NCBI GenBank assembly: GCA_023014485.1 | Contig: JAJOZX010000194.1 | Location: 388,501-452,500 of the forward strand | Origin: Bathynomus jamesi | Taxonomy: Eukaryota > Arthropoda > Malacostraca > Isopoda > Cirolanidae | Reading direction: 5' to 3' | DNA: 64,000 bases | Shown: positions 1 through 13,500 of the stretch, in pieces | How the letters are laid out: each line of letters opens with the position of its first letter | How positions within the stretch are numbered: position 1 is the stretch's first letter | The notes under the pieces: model-generated | Told to the model about the DNA's origin: nothing | Seen by the model: the letters and a program-made list of their open reading frames with translations, nothing else | Database searches by the model: none | Program-made: the position numbers and the translations under genes

Positions 1-830
1 GTACAATCTGCTCTGGGTCATTCAGAATAGAAAAGTTGTAAGATAGTTCACCAGGGGTGTTAGTGAAATGGGAGTGGGAGGAAAGCCAAAGGTGGTGGTG
101 AACATTGAAATCTCCTAAAACAGAAATTTCAGCAAATGGAGAGTGAGAGAGAAGGTATTCCACTTTGAAAGTAAGGTAGTGAAAGAATTTTGGATGGTCA
201 GTAGAATTATGAGAAAGGTAGACAGTGCAGATGTATTTAATTCAAAATTGGCATGCACGCCATAGCCAGAGGGTATAGAACATACGTGTAACTTTTCTTC
301 CTCGTAACCTGAAGAAAGTAGGAAATCCTTTCTGCCAGAATACTCTCCTCAAGTTAAAGGCAAGACTTGTTTAATTTTTTAATTCCACTTACCCATCACC
401 TTATACCCTTACCCATTTTTTTTTTCAGAATTAAGTTTTTTAATTAATTTTTTACTTCCTTTTTTCTTTCTTTTAATCCTTTGTCCCAATTTCTTCCCAC
501 CGGCTAAATTTCTTTCTTGTAACAATTATACTACGATACACGACTATTTGCACCTCTGGTATAAAATTTGGAGGATTCGAGTTCGGGAGTGAAAGTGAGT
601 AAAGGGAAAGTAGGAGGATACAGAAAAAGGGTTGCTACCAATCATCCCAGACACACGAGTTGTAGTGAGCAAGAAAAGTGAGGTTTAGAGGAGAGGTAGT
701 GTTCAACAGATTGAAAATGTGAGGAAAGGCTACGAATGTTGTAGAAGTTTATAAAAAGTGAATCAGGGCAAATGTGAATACATTTGGTTTTGGTGTCATA
801 TTTAGAAATGTATATATACACCAGGGAGTG
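1..830 (-). pseudogene. Non-LTR retrotransposon (LINE) endonuclease, decayed fragment running off the left edge
   Basis: Read on the minus strand, about 760-642 gives a peptide with the FINFYNIRSLSSHFQSVEHY block, and 240-1 gives ISVLGDFNVHHHLWL followed by an acidic stretch. The GDFNVH block is the core of the exonuclease-endonuclease-phosphatase (APE) domain that nicks target DNA in LINEs. The two blocks are in different frames with stops between them, so the copy is dead. The reverse transcriptase would lie beyond base 1. From memory, near-identical peptides are abundant in crustacean and other arthropod genomes (Jockey- or RTE-like LINEs). I am sure of the endonuclease and unsure of the clade. 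It sits in or beyond ARPC1 intron 7 on the same strand as ARPC1. Confidence 0.72.
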
Positions 831-2643
831 GAAGACCAAGTTAGAGGAAGCTGAACGAGCAGTCGGTAAATTGAAGAAAAAGTTGGCAGGAATAATTAAA
901 TATAGTAAAAATTAAATGTGAAGGTAGAATAAAATGGCTGTGGAAGATGTCAAAAAGCATGGGAAAGTGGGTGTTTCAGCTTGAGCACAAGTTGTAATTG
1001 TACCATTATTATAATAAAAATAAAGGTGAAAGTAAATATAAAAATTGCGTGGGTGCAAGTCTTTGAAGAACATAAGAGGATACCTGGAAAAATATACTTA
1101 AGTGTTGACAAAGTAAAAAAGATTGAGAAGCCTTTGGTTGGAGAGGAGCAAGCTAGTGTTAGGGACTGCGGAGAATATGTTGATCGTGTTTGCAGGGAGA
1201 GAGCCGACTGAGAAACCGTTTTAAAAAAGAAAAAGTTGATGATGGGGTTGTTTAACCTCCTTCGCAACATCTAAGGTCATATGACGGAAGGGACCGACAG
1301 CTTTATGCGGGATCCGAACCATGGGTCGCTTACATAGTCTCAACGCAGTGGACTGTCTCCCATCCAACTACTATCCGACCAAATATCTGTTTACTTCACT
1401 GATCAACGGGAAGCGGTGTTACGACATTGGCTACGACGTAGCCCCGAATTTGGAGAAAACATATGATAAAAGTGAACAGATCTGCTTTGTGACAAGTGCT
1501 AAGAATGTATGGTAATGGTGGTCAAACTGTTAAACGTAACGAGTGCAAAAGTCATTGGAGATGAGAATCGACAGTATGGTACGTGATCCCTGCGCGTTTT
1601 CAGTTCAAGCACTGTGCCCACCCCATGGAGAAGCGAAATGGTTTTTAGATAATGTAATAAAAAATCATTGAACAAGTGATAAAAGTAATTGAAAAAACCA
1701 CTAAATCAATACAAAACATTTAAAACAAAGGAAATTTATAGACGAGATTAAAATGGAGGAAGAAAAAGTTAGAAATGAATGACCATCTGAATGCCATATT
1801 TACATCAATAAATGTATAATAATTTAACTTCAAATAATATACAAAATGTACATGAATTTCACTAATTTTTTTACATCTATCCAATAAACTCGTAATAGCT
1901 AGTCCCACCTTCCAACTGGATTTTCTCCTCTATTGTTTGGTAGAAGAAAATTGGTGAACAATATTAACATTAGTCCTAAAAAATTAAGGGGTTCAAGGGC
2001 GTTAATTACTAATTCTGTGGGCAGTAGTAGTATTAGTTTCGGGTAACATTTTCGCTTTGAACTCAAACAGGAGCTAGAGTCAAGTTTTAAATTTTCTTAA
2101 AGAATTAAGACAGGTGTTGAATAAAGAATTTTAATATTTAATCTTACTCAAGACCTTCATTTATCTTAATACAAAAATAAGAGATTTGAAAGTTTAAATT
2201 CTTGACCGATCGATAAACAATCGGATAAAGTTACAATTACATTTAAAAATAAAGTTGGGAAGACTCCTAACAAAAACTTAATGGAATTTTTTCACGAATG
2301 ACTTAAAGAGAGAAAAACATGATAATGGACAAGGACAAATAGGAGACTGTTTTACAAATACAACAAACATTTAATTCAAATACTGAACAGAAGTGGATTA
2401 CAGGATCTTTTCTAATTACTACTATTTAATGAAGGACAGTCTTAAGGGAGTAAATTGTTTTAGCAATAAAAAAGATCCAAATCAGTTCAACTTCGAAGTG
2501 AAAGTGTATATATAAAACAGAACACGAGTCAATAGGCAATAACTTTAAAAAAAGTGGTAACACGTGGCCTTTTGATGTCCATTAAAATTTTTTCAAAAGA
2601 TAAAACATTTCTTTAAACGATAATAATGGAAAAAATAAATTAC
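831..2643. other. Gene-poor AT-rich stretch
   Basis: Small open frames at 981-1211 and 1321-1515 match nothing I recognise. A more GC-rich patch near 1260-1620 stands out from its surroundings, but I cannot name it. If ARPC1 continues left of the window, this is ARPC1 intron 7. I looked here for the missing ARPC1 C-terminal exon, without success. Confidence 0.4.
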
Positions 2644-2747
2644 CTGAAGTTTCCCAATTCCTTTTTCTGAGCAACGTCCAGCTTCAACACAAAGACGAGT
2701 TTCCCAGTCTCGTCAACGGTATAAAGCATTGGACAGCATCCGTGTCC
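2644..2747 (-). CDS. ARPC1: ARPC1 coding exon 7 (last one in window)
   Basis: The 104-bp exon follows CTTCAG and encodes [19 protein letters not shown] then LKLD. It ends in phase 2 at GTAATT. The remaining C-terminal coding sequence was not found to the left. Confidence 0.9.
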
Positions 2748-5700
2748 CTGAAGAAAAATGACATTACACAAACCTCTTTTCTTACCTAAAAAAGTTTATT
2801 TATACAGTAGGTACGCGGGTGAGAGAAATTTTAAAACAAGAACAAAGTTGGAACATTAATGTCCCTTCCTATATCTGACTTTGACCCCTTTGGTGTAAGA
2901 ACCCGATTCTTGCTCGCGACAGTTTTGTGATGGTACATACACCAGTTCATGCCGAGTGGTGGTTCAAGCGTAATAACGTGTACCTCCACTTGAGCTGCGA
3001 CTTCTATTTGTGACCTTTACCTTTCATGCAGGGTCCTACAGTAAGTCCTGTTCAAAACACATTGTCTCGCAATGATCCATAGGCTGTGTATGAAGCTTCA
3101 TAAATTTATGCGAGAAGTTCGAAAGTTATGGCGTGGACCTCCATTTGAGCTTTGACAAGAACCTGATTCTTGCTCATGACACATCGTCTTGTAATGATCT
3201 ACATATGTGTGTATAATGAGTAGCTCAAAAGTTATACACCGGGCCACGAAAGTGTAACGAATAGACGGAATAACGGACAAGTGTAGCCCAGTATTGCCCC
3301 TTCAAATTTACTTCGTTGGGGACATAAGACGGCAAACACGAAGTATTGTGTTTGCAAAGTATCAAACATTTTTCAAAAGATATACAGGATTTTTTTTTAC
3401 GTAACTTTTCATACTTTTTCTTCTTATTCCATCTGAAACCTTAAACCAATTAAGCTCAATAGAATGAGCCTATTACAGCTTTTAGACTTTGTTAACTCTT
3501 AAATTTTAATACTGTATCATACAATAACTATTTAACTCCGACATTATAAAATTCTATAAATGTTTTAGTAAGAGCTAATAAAAAAATGTTTTATATACAT
3601 CTTGTGACGTCTTTACTCTATAGAAGACTTAAGCTATAATCTGTAAACAACTTTTCTATTAAAAGTTGATATACAGGAGTGACCAAAAATTACTGGACAG
3701 TAAAACTAATAAAACGAAAAACTTGAACTGTCCAGTAACTTTTGGCCACCCCTGTATATATTGTAAGAAATTACAATTTCTTCTTGCAAATATCTTCAAT
3801 AAAGGATTGTTCTTTATCATGTGTAGGTTGCACACACTATTTATAAAGTAAAATCCTAGTATTAAGTATTTTAATTAGTATATTGTACAAACTCTGTAAT
3901 ACTCTTATAGTAATAATATTCCTTCGCCTGTGCACGAGAAACTTACTTTTAGGCTTAACCTTTTTTTAAATATAGACTTAGACTTTTTACCCTATTTTTT
4001 CAAATTTAGACGTCCGCCTCGAGAGTTAAAAAAAAAAGTGCATTCCAAGGATTCTGTACAGTTTGACCTCGAGGGTTAACTGTTGAGGAGCTTCTTAAAA
4101 CTTATGGATTATTTAGCTCCGATCAGTCGTCCACTGTAAGAGTTACCGATAGCAGGGGGAGGACAAACTCGGAATCACTGTTAGAGACTATGACTTGTCT
4201 CAGAGGTTAACACGTAAGTTAAAGCTCTTTAAATGTTAATATTGTTATCTACGGGGAAAGTCATGCTTTAAGTAATTTACTGTATAATCGACTCGTATGA
4301 CCTTTAAACCGAGTCATCAAAGCCAGTGCCACTACCAAATCGTATGTACAAAACGACCACTTTTATCGTTACTTTCGATATTGTTAATAAAATTGTTTAA
4401 AAAACAATTTCATTAATCCCAAACTAAAAATTTAACAGCCACTGAAAACTTAATTAACAAATAGAAAACATCCATCCACCCACACACTATTATATATAAC
4501 ACTTGATAACCCGTGCTTGTTTACCGATTTTATTACGTTGCCTTATTAACTAATTACTCGAGTACCACAAAAGAAAAAGGAACTTACAGCAGCCACGAGC
4601 GAATTTGGCGTTATCCAAATGACGCAGGTGAAAGGCAGGGACTTCGTCTTGAGTTGCGTTTTAGCCATTTCTTTGGTTGCGTCAGCGACACTAACACTGG
4701 AATCGTGTCCCACCCAACAAACCCTGTTTCCATCGACCGAGAACGACACGCTGTGCACCCATCCGCCTTTTCAAAATTTTAAAAATTACTCCTTTTAGTT
4801 TGTCGCCTACTGTCAAAAAACGGATTTATTCTTAAAGAACACGATATATCATAAGAAGAGCGTCTTAACCTGCAACAAAATGAAAGAGCAGTACCGTCTT
4901 TCTATGAATAAAGACTCGTTCACAATTTTCAATCACTTTAATAAAGGAGAATAGTGTAGTTACCTTTCATCAGCCCTTATCCTATTACAATTTAGTTATA
5001 AAGATGTATTAACAAGTTTTTGTTAATATACAAACACTCGTCTCATTCAGGAATTTTAATCTTTGCCCAAAGAAACTAAGGGAGAAATTTATGAAATTTA
5101 TAGTAGTATTTCAGTGTCATCTTAAAATACCAAAAGAACAATGAACTACTGATTAATACCTTCTCCAGTTGAATTCGAAAACTCCGTCATCAATTGACCA
5201 AGCGGCATTTTCACACCCCAAGGAGTCGCAGTTGGCTTCGGTTCAATGTCTTTGATCCAAGCGGAGAAAAGGCGAACCTAAGGAATATAATGAAAAGTTG
5301 TGAAGAAAATTCTTTAAATAGGAGAGAAATTTTCCTAGCTCGTAAGTTCTTGTAGGCTAATTAATTAACACCATATAACTAACTGATCCTCCCTTCATTC
5401 ATCTCTCGTTTAACTGAGGAAGGTCAAGAGTTCTAACTGAAACAATGTACCCAATAATGAATTTTATGAAACCGTATACAAATCGTTAAAAGTAATTTTA
5501 ATCTGTTCAACGGAATAAGAATGAAAGAAAGGCTGCTAAAAATTGGAATTATCTGTTAGAAAATTAAAGTAAATAAATGAACTATAATATCAGATCACAT
5601 TATTGAAACAATAGCCAATATAAAAACAGGGAAGAACACACGCTATAGAAAGACGCAAATTCGAAATTTTCTATCTTTGCTCCAAGACTATAAATTGGGA

Positions 5701-8700
5701 AAGAAAGTATCACATCCAGAATAGAAATAATGGAATGAAAAACCATCATTAAGAATAAGACGACGACGGAAGAGAGGCTTATAATGACTGAGGAGAGGAG
5801 AGATGACGGTAAAAATTGTGGGGAAATATATCTCGGAAAAAAACAAAAAAAACAAAGACGATAAAGAAACCAGTTTGAGAAACAAAAAAAGTCAAATGTT
5901 CCGCAAGAGAAAGAGTGGACTGAAAATTCTAAATTACAAGGACAATATTAGAAAAAATAATAAATGGTAAACTAGAGAGCCTAGATTGCTACATACAAAA
6001 TCTAACTGAGAAAGAGAAGAGGAAGGCGCTATAGAAGCATAAAGGTTAACCCAAAATACTTCTACAATTTTGCAAAAATGAAAACAAATAATCGCGCGCC
6101 TATCCGACTTTTGAAGAACGAGAACAGTACTTTAGATAACGGATTACTTAAAAAGAAGTACCGTATAGGAAATGTTAAGAGCTCAGTATGAATCGGCTTT
6201 CAATATCCTCCAAAATGATAAAATAATGTACGATAGAAATGCGGTTTTTGAAGAATTACATGGGGAAAGTATAATGGACTTTGAATTTACAACAAATGAC
6301 ATCACACTCAGCAACAGACCCAGACAGATGAAACACTACATTCATTAAAAACTGCAAGAATGAAATTACTAAGCCCTATACTGGATAAGAAGATCGCTGG
6401 ACATAGGCGAAATAATGAGCATCCTAAAGAGAAAACATAGTTCCAATTATATTATACAGGAGGGAATTGATAACAGACTAAAAACTATAGGCCAGTGTTG
6501 ATGACAGCTTATCTCACCAAGATACTTGAAAAATGATTAGAGAAAAAAATCTATGACAGTTTGGAAACAAACAAATTAAATGAAAACCAACATGGATTCA
6601 ATAAAAAAAAAATCGTGCCTATTACAACTAATACAACATTATAACAAATTATTGATGCACTAAATAACAATGATAAATGCAATATACGCAGAATTTGCCA
6701 AAGCACTCGACAAGTGTGATCATGAAATCATAGTACAAATTGAAATATGAGGGAATAGCAAGTAAAGTAAAAATGCATATGTAGTAATAACTTCATTAGT
6801 GAGGAGCAAGTCGTTACAGTCTAAGGAATATCATCATCATAATCGGAGGTCGGTAGCTCATTACAACAAGGAACAGCATTACCTAGTTCCGTTACTATTC
6901 ATAGTCACGCTAACTGATATAGACAAAGTTTCTAGTGACAGCACAGTAACATCCTTTGCCGATGACACAAAAATTAGTGGAAAAATAAGAAACCCAGATG
7001 ACAGAATCTCTACAGACATGAACAAAATTTACAATTTATCTGAAGGCGGCAATATGAAATTTAATGCAGAGAAATTTCGCGTATTAAAGTACGAAAGGGA
7101 TAAAATAAAATCCACACAATACTAGACCCCAAATGGACAAGAAATTCGTAAACTCGAAAGCAAAAGATTTGAGAGTTATAATGAAGGATGACACGAAATT
7201 TGACACGCAAATTAAGATAGCAGTAAACAAAGCAAAAATAATAACTGGACAGATACTGAAAACTTTTAAAAGAAAGGATAGGAATATAATAATGCCTCTG
7301 CTGAAAACACCGCTCATACCCAAGTTGGAGTATTGCTCAGTATTAACATCCCTATGTAAAAAAGAAGACATTAATCAACTAGAAGGGATTCAGAGAAGCT
7401 TCACAGCCAAGATCAATGATGCGGATAACTAAATTATTTGGAAAGGCTACGCGAATTAAATTTATATTCACTGGAAAGAAACTAGTCCCCAATCTCAATC
7501 TGATAACTCAAACAGTGGAAAGTAGTAAAGGAAGAATGCGTCATGTTCCCAAATTGAAGGCTAGACAGGGAACACATCCTCAACCCTTAAGAAAAACAGC
7601 TTTGTTATCAGAGAACCAAGATTATTCAACTAGCTGACAAAAGCATTTCGGAACATGAATGATGTCGATGTGAAACACCTGACTCGAGACAATTGCTGAT
7701 GAGCCAGGTGTACCTGACTATGTGAAATGGGAATCCCAAGAAAACAACTCGGTCTTTCACCAGGCAAACTCGAAAGGTGGGGGGCAACAAGCCTGACCTC
7801 CATGAAGTGAGGAATCACCAGACAGAAGTGAATAGTTGAAAGGTTAATTTAAAAATATGAAAGATTATGATCTGTAGAAATAAAAATAAAACTGCTTACT
7901 AAATTCAAATTACTCGTACTTTATACTTGAAAAAAAAAAAAAAAAATGCTTAGAATAATTGCATATTTAGTGTGAAACAGATAGTTACAAAATATAGACA
8001 ATCTACTCTAGGGATTTGTCTTAAAAATTTCCCTTTTTTCAATTACAAATCAGGTTTCAGTAGACCAATTTTATTTCATGTTTGGACAATTTACAGGGTG
8101 TCCACAATGTCTTGTCACCCCAGTAAAATACTAACCCATTTTCGTTTTTCTTTCAGACCCATTCAAAATGCGTAATAGCAGCAGCTATACGATTGAACAC
8201 GCGTATTGGCTAGTACCTGGGTCCATGAGTGACCACATAATGGCAAAAACCATTGAAAATATTCTTGCGAGGAAAGGTTGGGAACCACTAGTCTAATGAT
8301 ATTTCTATTTCACATAAACGCACGAAAAAAATGGAAAAATCCTGATGAGGAACCCTCCTACATCGAGTAAACTGGGACGTTTACCTTAAAATCAGTGGAA
8401 CCTGCTGCGAGGAGAATGTTATTGGGGTGCCATTCCAAAGTCGTAATGGTGGACCTGATTGACTTCTTTATGTGCTTGCTCACCCACCAATTGTTCTCTT
8501 GCTCGAAGTAACAAATGGAGATCAGTCGAGCGCCAGAACCGACGGCAAACTTATTTTCTGTTACGATCAAAGGAGAGATACGAAACGACATTAGTTTGTA
8601 CTTTAACCCGTGCCGAGTCTCGCGCCAGTCAGGTCTGAATTGGTGGCGGGAAAACACACACGCGCACACGTATAGATAGGGATTACCCCTACCCTGAACC

Positions 8701-10406
8701 CTATCGAGACTGTACGAACCGTAAGGGTTAATTAAATATGATGATCAGCTATAACTATTCGGCTCTAGAAACAGATCTGAATTCGTCTCGCATGATTTTC
8801 TTGAACAGCTTCAAGTTATGACATCTTTTTAAAGAAAAGGAAAAAACAATTCATTTTACCTAAAGGAGACCACTTGACGCAAGTAGCAGCACGGTTGATT
8901 CTTAGTAGAACGAGAGTCGGGCTCCATTTGAAATCCTCTCCTCGGGTCCACACATAAGCGTTTCGGTCCTGAATTACGAAGGAATTAGAAAATTATTTTG
9001 ACATAACCCCAAATTATAGACAGGTTAATAAAATATGAAGAACTAAGACATTGCCAACGAGTATCTATTTGGTCTATTCACAAATACTGAACGTCTCATC
9101 AAGTCCACAAAGAACTGGCTTCATTTTACAAAGTAAAACACGTCCAATAAATACCTATAAAAAACTTTTGCAGTCAATGAACAGGGTCTTCTAACTCAGA
9201 AAATACATGGGATGAATTTATTTCTCTCAAAATGAAATGGGTGGATAAATGATTATAGAAACGAAAATAATTATGGGTAGTATATGTCAATTAAATCTTA
9301 TAACTTCATTCAGAATGAATACCACCACCCCACCCTACACACACTAAAAAAACTCGTTAAATAATAATTCAGATGTACAAAAAAAAATTTGCATTATTGT
9401 ACTTTAACCATCATGAAATATAGCAAATTCATCAACAGTTGGAACCTCATTTAAACTGAAGAAACAGTTTGGGTATATTCCTTTTGATATTAGAAATTAA
9501 GTCTGAATAGATGAGCATAATTTAATCTAGGCCTCAGCCAAGAGTAGGTAATCTTAAGGTATAAAATAATCATGATTTAGCTTCATATTTTGAGAATTTA
9601 TTGTGCAGTGTAGGCTAGCTAAGTACATTAGAACTACTTATATATTTTACAAAATACACACGTTACATTTATAACAGCAAGGTGTAGACAACTTTTCAGG
9701 TTCAACATGCATCCTAATCATTAATGAAATATTCAAAGTGAAAACCAATGAAATGAAGACTCTCCCTCCACTGTATTATTACTTGACCTCAAAACCAGGA
9801 TTAATGAAAGCCCAAAACTATCAGAGGCCTCCTTCAGTTTTCTACTAGATACAGAAACGATTCTAGAATAATATTAATTCCTATGTTAAGTTAGAGCCTG
9901 CCCAGATAAATGTCACTGTTGGGCTCCTTCAAACTCGTGCTAAAAAGTACTATCTATCTACACACACGAGGAGTATATACCTATACAGGGTGTTCTAAAA
10001 TTACCTGGCAAATGTTAACTAGGGTAAGTAAGTAAGTAAGTAAGTAAGAGTAAGTAAGAGTAAGTAAGTAAGAGTAAGTAAGTAAGTAAGTAAGTAAGAG
10101 TAAGTAAGAGTAAGTAAGTAAGAGTAAGTAAGTAAGAGTAAGTAAGTAAGAGTAAGTAAGTAAGAGTAAGTAAGTAAGAGTAAGTAAGTAAGAGTAAGTA
10201 AGTAAGAGTAAGTAAGTAAGAGTAAGTAAGTAAGAGTAAGTAAGTAAGAGTAAGTAAGTAAGAGTAAGTAAGTAAGAGTAAGTAAGTAAGAGTAAGTAAG
10301 TAAGAGTAAGTAAGTAAGAGTAAGTAAGTAAGAGTAAGTAAGTAAGAGTAAGTAAGTAAGAGTAAGTAAGTAGAGTAAGTAAGTAAAGTAAGTAAGAGTA
10401 AGTAAG

Positions 10407-10452
<46 letters not shown>

Positions 10453-10479
10453 AGTAAGTAAGAGTAAGTAAGTAAGTAG

Positions 10480-10517
<38 letters not shown>

Positions 10518-13500
10518 AGTAAGTAAGTAAGTAAGTAAGTAAGAGTAAGTAAGTAAGTAAGTGTGAATTACCATTCACTCTGGGACCATGAAATTACTAA
10601 CCTAACCTTAAATCACTGAGCAAAATCACTAGTTTCATAATCTTACTGTAACATATACAGGGTGGGAGAAAAGTGTTTAAGGATTTTATACATATAACTA
10701 CTAAGTTAACATCATCATATAGATAAGTGTTCAAATGATGAAATAAAAAGTCTAAGAATTTTATTCATACAAATATTTTGTTAAAATGTAATTTAATCTT
10801 CAGTGTGTTCTCTATCCACTATGATACATTTATGGATTCTCTCTGAAACTCTTCTGAACATATCAAGTGGGACCCTTTTCAGTTGTTCATCTATTCTGCA
10901 GCCAAGGGCATTCACATTTGGATAGATAAAACCAAGAGTGTAGAGTTTGTCATGCAAATAAGCCCAAAGCCAGAAATCACATGGGGTTAAATTAGGTGAT
11001 CTGGCTGGCCACTCAATGTGACCTTCCCACCCAAGCCACCTTCCTCCAAGGTTCATATCCAGAATCTCATGGGCAGCTGCAGAGTAATATGGCAGTACTC
11101 CACCATGTTGATAAAGCAAATTCCTGCCAATGCCATTAATAAACTGAGGCAAAACTCTCTCAATACCTGGCAACAGCATTTTCCATCCATCACTTATCTC
11201 AATATGTCAAAGGAAAGGAGTCCTCAATAACCAATGTATGCCCAAACTGTTAGTGTAGCCATTTTAGTGTAGCCATTTTAATGGGTTTACCCAATTGCAT
11301 TCAGGGATTTTTTTTGCCCAGTAGTGAATGTTGTTCATTTCCTTTACTCCTTAAACTGAAGAGACATGCATCTGAAAATTTGATCTTTCAAAGGATATCT
11401 GGATCACTGTTGAACTTTTCTCTCATTGTTTCAGCAAACTGCAGCCATCTATCAGAATCATTGTCATACATGAGCTTAGGGTAAATGGGTTTGTAATCAT
11501 GGTATCCCTGTGATTTCAATATTTTTGCTATTAAAAATTTGGAAATACCCAATTTCTCTGACTTTTCTCACTGAAATTGTTGGATCAACTTGAAAACTGG
11601 TGGGGACATTTTCTTTGTTGTCTCTTGTTGCCATTACTGGCCTTCCGATTCTTGTGATCTTTTATCAGACTCCCTGTTTCCAAAAGTTTGAGCTTCCAGT
11701 ATCAAAAGAGTGGTTGCATTTGGTGGTGGTTTATTATACTGTACATATTTTTCTTGAAATACTGTAAACACAAACTTTCTTCACAATTATTATAAGAAAT
11801 AGCCCATGATACAAGATACACTTTTTCTTCATTGCTGTATTCCAGCCTTACTGACATGGTGCTGACTGGGGCTAGGGGCAAGGGCCTTCCTGTTATAGCC
11901 TAGGGTCATTCCTGGCCTTGTATAATTGCTTTGAAAAGTATCACATACACTGCAGTGATATCATTGGAATTTATTTATTACTAACAAATTATTTTTATGT
12001 ATAAAATCCTTGAAAGACTTTTCTCCCACCCTGTGTGTATATACACACAGACCATGCATGAAACAAGGAACTCTTCTGGGGAAAATTAAATCCACTATAG
12101 CCCAAATAAGTAATAGTAAATGACAAATACTGTAAACCAGGGTGACTTTGGACATGGGGTGACTTCAGATGACCTCAAACAAAATCTGAGTAAAAAGTTT
12201 TACTATTAAATAGCTCCTAAATGAAATAATAAGCAAACAAAACTCTCTGCATCAGAACATTCCCCTGATATTTCTTATTCTTATTTAGGAGCTATTTAAT
12301 AGTAAAGCATATTACTCAGATTTTGTCCAGTCACCCCATTTTATGGTGCTATAGTTTCTCTTTTCCATGATGGAAGCCCGATGTGGGCAATGGGTCATTA
12401 GCAGAGAGGTTCCAAAATATAGTTGCTCACCATCTATCTGCTAAGCAGATACAAGAGCCTCAATATAACCTCAATCCAATGTAAATGCAATGAGTTTCTT
12501 GCATATATTGAGGTTCTGAATGTAGCAGTCTGGGAAACTTTAAACCCAAACCCTGTCCCAAAGCTGGGTTGTATCTGCTCAGTAGATAGCTGATGAGAGA
12601 AGCTATATTTTGGGGCCTCTCTGCTAGTGACCCATTCCCCACATTGGGCTTCCATCATGAAAGAAAAAACTTTAGTATTTGTCATTTACCATTACTTATT
12701 CAGACTATATACGCCTCCCCCGATTTATGAATGCTCACTGTACGAATCTTTGAAGAAATTAAAAAAAAAAAAATTTTGTCAGAAGACTCGATTTATGAAC
12801 AAAAAATTTGAAGTTACAAGCAAAATTGTTCATTAAATTCGAAATTTTTTCGTAGTATTGGCAGATGTCTGAAGGTGAACAATATTTTTTGTAGTAGTAA
12901 ATATTATTAAAAAATAAAATTAAACCATATACAATATTTTAAATGTATTTAAGACCTTCATTACTGAACCATATTCACTATGGTAAAGACAAAATATTTT
13001 GTCTTTACTGTTGTGAATGATCTCTGTCATTAATGGTTGGAAGCAACATTAATCATTATGGTACAATAATGCTGTGCACTCGTTATTCTACAGTATACTT
13101 AATCCTAAAAAGAAAATGCACAGAATTGTTATTCATCACTATCATCATTTTCAGTCATACTTCCATGACCTTCACTACCACCATACCCCGCATCCCATTT
13201 CCTCTTAACATCCCATTTTACTTAACTGCATTTATTATTCATATATATTTATTATTGTAGAGATCTAAAAACATTGTTTACAGCAAACAATGTGGGAAAA
13301 ACATGTTTTTGTAGCATTTTAAGACATTCTGGGGAAGTGATTTTTGTTCATAGGAACTTATCTTAACTTTTATAATGGGAGTCAATGGGAAAATAAGGTT
13401 TGATTTACGAACAGGTTTTCAGGAATGTAACTCATAAATAAGGGGAGGACTGTAATGGATTTAATTTCATCCAGAAGAGTTCCTTGTTTCATGCACGGTC

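Noticed and set aside
981..1515. Two small plus-strand open frames (76 and 64 residues)
   Set aside because: No recognisable motif, no splice context, and expected by chance at this size.
9981..10578. Two long minus-strand open frames of LLTYL-type repeats
   Set aside because: They follow directly from the GTAA array, whose unit lacks stops on that strand.
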